Source of the DNA: an uncultured bacterium
GTDB lineage: Bacteria; Planctomycetota; UBA1135; GCA-002686595
Reading direction: 5' to 3'
Length of the DNA stretch: 56,231 nucleotides
NCBI GenBank assembly: GCA_937896235.1
Contig: CALBMX010000039.1
Location: 1 to 56,231 of the forward strand
The first letter of the stretch is position 1. Each line of letters opens with the position of its first letter. The position numbers and the translations under genes are program-made. Of the stretch, positions 53,966 to 56,231 are shown one piece after another. The notes under the pieces were generated by a model. It was not told the DNA's origin, searched no databases, and saw nothing but the letters and a program-made list of their open reading frames with translations.

Positions 53966-55063
53966 GTGAGTGACTCCTTGGAAGTAAGACGCGCAGGCCC
54001 AGAGGTGCGCGATGCGCAAGCCCGACTTTTCTGGCGTTGCTTTGCAAAGCCAGCCCATGTGGAAGCTTTGCGTTGGCGCTACGATCGCAACCCCCACGGC
54101 CAGGCTGTGAGTTTGATCTTGGCGGATGACGATGGTCACGCAGCGTGTAGCTTTGCCTATGTTCCCCGGTTGGCCGTATCGCGCACCATTGACGGCAAAG
54201 TCACCGAGGGGTATATCGGCCAGCAAGGTGATGTGATGACCGACCCTGACTGGCAACGCAAGGGGCTCGCGCGCCGGCTTGTCCAGGAATGCGCGAAGGC
54301 CACGGGAGACGCGGGTTTCCTTTTCAACTGGGGGTTTCCCAACCGTCAATCGGCGCCTGTGTTCCTAAAGCTTGAATGGCTCTCTTCTGGTGCCATTCGG
54401 CCTCGTAGACACCTGCTCACGAGCGATGGAAAGAGCAAAAAACGTCGGCTTGCTGACGGTAGAGTAGCCGCTCTTCGGCTTCCTTGGGATGTGATGCGTT
54501 GTGCCCGCGCGAGACGCGCCTTGGGAGATTTGCCAGTCGGCTATAGCACACGAGTCCTAGAGAGCTTCCCCGAAGCTGTAGGCGGGCTCTCCCGGGCCGT
54601 CGAGGCTCGCTATCCATTCATGCTTCATCGGGATGCTGAGTGGCTCAACTGGCGCTTCCTCGAGACTCCCAGTAGGGGCCATGTCGCGCTTGGGCTGTAC
54701 GATCCCGAAAATACTTTTGTGGGGTATGTCGTCATCCAGCCGCCGCGGGCAGAGCTCGATAGCGGCGTTGGATATCTAGTGGACTTCCTTGTGCCGGATG
54801 CTGGTCTGGAAGACGCCCTGCTACATCGCGCCATCGATGCGCTAGAGGCGCGCGGAGCCTCCGTGGTGGAGTCGTGGAGTGTGGATGGATCATGGTGGCG
54901 TGGGAAGCTGGAGCGCGCCGGCTTCCTTGCTGCGAAGCCCGAGAATCACCTCTTTGTGTACCACTTTCCCTTAGCCCCTGAGCACCCATTCGCCGAGGCG
55001 GCCTTGGATGCCTCGACCTGGTACTTGACCGACGGCGACCGCGATGACGAGTTGATGGGATAA
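53966..55063 (+). CDS. GNAT-family N-acyltransferase
   Basis: A 365-residue protein with a GNAT fold: GYIGQQGDVMTDPDWQRKGL followed by ARRLVQECAKATG is the acetyl-CoA pyrophosphate loop (motif A; Q-R-K-G-L-A as the Q/RxxGxG/A signature), then FLFNWGFPNRQSAPVFLKLE (motif B). The C-terminal half resembles a second, degenerate acyltransferase lobe (GYLVDFLVPDAGLEDALLHR). Proteins of this type are frequent in exopolysaccharide loci and may acylate amino sugars. GTG 53966 is the chosen start; an earlier GTG at 53915 lies in the terminator. Stop precedes the next gene by four bases. Confidence 0.75.
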   Translation: MSDSLEVRRAGPEVRDAQARLFWRCFAKPAHVEALRWRYDRNPHGQAVSLILADDDGHAACSFAYVPRLAVSRTIDGKVTEGYIGQQGDVMTDPDWQRKGLARRLVQECAKATGDAGFLFNWGFPNRQSAPVFLKLEWLSSGAIRPRRHLLTSDGKSKKRRLADGRVAALRLPWDVMRCARARRALGDLPVGYSTRVLESFPEAVGGLSRAVEARYPFMLHRDAEWLNWRFLETPSRGHVALGLYDPENTFVGYVVIQPPRAELDSGVGYLVDFLVPDAGLEDALLHRAIDALEARGASVVESWSVDGSWWRGKLERAGFLAAKPENHLFVYHFPLAPEHPFAEAALDASTWYLTDGDRDDELMG

Positions 55064-55067
55064 GCGC

Positions 55068-56102
55068 ATGGCAAACTTCAAACACAAGCTGAAACTCTTC
55101 CTACTCGACGCCTACGCCCGGCTGTTGTTCTATACACCTCTTTGGCGAGTAGCGGACGCTCTTGGTCCCCGGCGTATGTTGATTCTGTTTGGCCACTGCG
55201 TGGACGACACCAACTACGGTGGGCTCCTCGTTCCCGACATGTGTATGAGTCGCGCCAAACTCAGGTCGATAATTTCGGTTCTCCAACAGAGGGGATATGT
55301 GTTCGTGACCATTGCTGACGGGATGGATCAGCTGGTTCAGGGGAAGCCTGGGAAGCACATGGTCAACATCAGTATGGACGATGGCTATCGTGATAACGCG
55401 GAGACCCTCTTGCCTATTCTTAAGGAGTTCGGCATCCCAGCGACGGTCTTCCTAGAAACCCGTGTGCTCGAAGAGAGGCGCGTCAATTGGACGCATCATT
55501 TGCATTGGCTCTTTGATGCGATTGGTCAAGATGAGGTTGTCAAGAGGTTCATCGCTTTGGAGGGAGAGGAGGCTGAAGACTCTCAAGCCGTCCGCAAGGC
55601 GAGTGAACTTGGCGCTCGCGTTTATTACCACGTCAAGCGCGTGTTGAAGTACGACGTCAATCCTAAAAGCAGAGATGAGAAGCTTGCGAGGCTCTTTGCG
55701 GAGGCCGGTGGGATGGAGAGGGACCTCGCTGACAAGTTGTACATGACATGGGAGCAGGTCCAAGAGCTCAGCAACGCCGGTGTAGAGATTGGCGCGCATA
55801 CGAGAACGCACGCGATTTTGTCGACCGTGTCGGCGGAAGAAAACCTGTACGAGATCGACGGGTCCGCCAGGGCCATTGAGGAGCGGTTGGGCCATGCCCC
55901 CGAGGTGTTTGCCTATCCCTTCGGCCGCTCTTGGGACTACGGCGAGGATGCGAAAGTCGCAGTCAGTGCCGCCGGATGTCGTTATGCCGTGATTACACAC
56001 TCCGGGTGGAATACGGCGGAGACAAATCCGCTTGAGTTGAGGCGTGTACCTGTTGAGGAGAGCACCGGGAATTATTGGCTGGTGGGAAGGCGCTACACCT
56101 AG
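55068..56102 (+). CDS. Polysaccharide deacetylase (NodB-like, CE4)
   Basis: A 344-residue CE4-type deacetylase. The metal triad and catalytic base are visible: D104-D105 in VNISMDDGYRDNAE, and H244, H248 in EIGAHTRTHAILS; the later motif is VFAYPFGRSWDYG. The N-terminal hydrophobic patch (LFLLDAYARLLFYTPLW) may be a membrane anchor or interface helix rather than a cleaved signal. A long insert (about 130-230) separates the DDG and HxxxH motifs, as in longer members. It likely removes N-acetyl groups from the polymer or repeat unit made by this locus. ATG at 55068. Confidence 0.88.
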   Translation: MANFKHKLKLFLLDAYARLLFYTPLWRVADALGPRRMLILFGHCVDDTNYGGLLVPDMCMSRAKLRSIISVLQQRGYVFVTIADGMDQLVQGKPGKHMVNISMDDGYRDNAETLLPILKEFGIPATVFLETRVLEERRVNWTHHLHWLFDAIGQDEVVKRFIALEGEEAEDSQAVRKASELGARVYYHVKRVLKYDVNPKSRDEKLARLFAEAGGMERDLADKLYMTWEQVQELSNAGVEIGAHTRTHAILSTVSAEENLYEIDGSARAIEERLGHAPEVFAYPFGRSWDYGEDAKVAVSAAGCRYAVITHSGWNTAETNPLELRRVPVEESTGNYWLVGRRYT

Positions 56103-56231
56103 GTGTAACGCTGGAAGGCTACCAGTCAGTACTTTTCTAAAGGAACCGAGTGCTTATCGAAAAGTCGCCATCCAAGGCTAGGTTGCCTTGCGGCTTGAGG
56201 ACTCTTGCGATTAGGGGGGGGCTTTGAAGTG
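56103..56231 (+). other. Right-edge sequence
   Basis: The last 129 bases contain no gene I can support. It is likely the start of another intergenic region; a run of seven G occurs at 56215-56221. Confidence 0.4.

Overview
The window looks like a chromosomal piece of a Planctomycetota bacterium, probably an aquatic or marine lineage. This is inferred from gene content: a secreted FG-GAP repeat protein with the kind of C-terminal domain common in that phylum, a GH20/PA14 hexosaminidase, a sulfatase-family membrane protein, Pro/Gly-rich tails and a large exopolysaccharide locus. No rRNA or tRNA was seen, so the assignment rests on protein style only. The standard code is used; TGA is a normal stop in many genes here.

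Layout. 1-0.7 kb: short tandem repeats and a frameshifted IS3-type OrfA relic. 0.7-8.7 kb: GH20 hexosaminidase (+), then TPR lipoprotein, rqcH and ndk (all -), then an FG-GAP protein (+) ending in two hairpins. 9.0-18.6 kb: complete F-type ATP synthase operon (two small assembly genes, atpB, E, F, H, A, G, D, C) with aspS coupled by overlap to atpC. 18.7-23.7 kb: translation block infC-rpmI-rplT, terminator, pheS-pheT; the infC and rpmI leaders are structured. 23.9-27.4 kb: a radical SAM protein and acetyl-CoA synthetase, each closed by or followed by a hairpin.

27.6-30.3 kb: a three-gene ABC importer of the nitrate/sulfonate/taurine type. Its substrate-binding gene is interrupted by one in-frame TGA exactly where a cysteine would fit (residue 54, pattern U-x3-C), followed by a compact stem-loop at the right distance for a bacterial SECIS. 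I read this as a candidate selenoprotein binding protein, the most interesting object in the window. The permease and ATPase follow with 4-base overlaps and themselves stop at TGA.

30.4-33.0 kb: an arylsulfotransferase-like secreted protein (+) convergent with an NAD-dependent epimerase (-). 33.2-56.1 kb: exopolysaccharide locus, all on + strand: polyprenyl-phosphate sugar-phosphate transferase, eight GT4 glycosyltransferases, one GT2, a predicted alpha-toroid protein, a membrane sulfatase/phosphotransferase-like protein with Thr at the nucleophile position, a Wzx-type flippase, a radical SAM protein, a GNAT acyltransferase and a polysaccharide deacetylase. Most genes from 38.7 to 52.2 kb overlap by 4 bases. 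No Wzy polymerase, Wzz or Wza was recognised, so the locus probably continues past the right edge.
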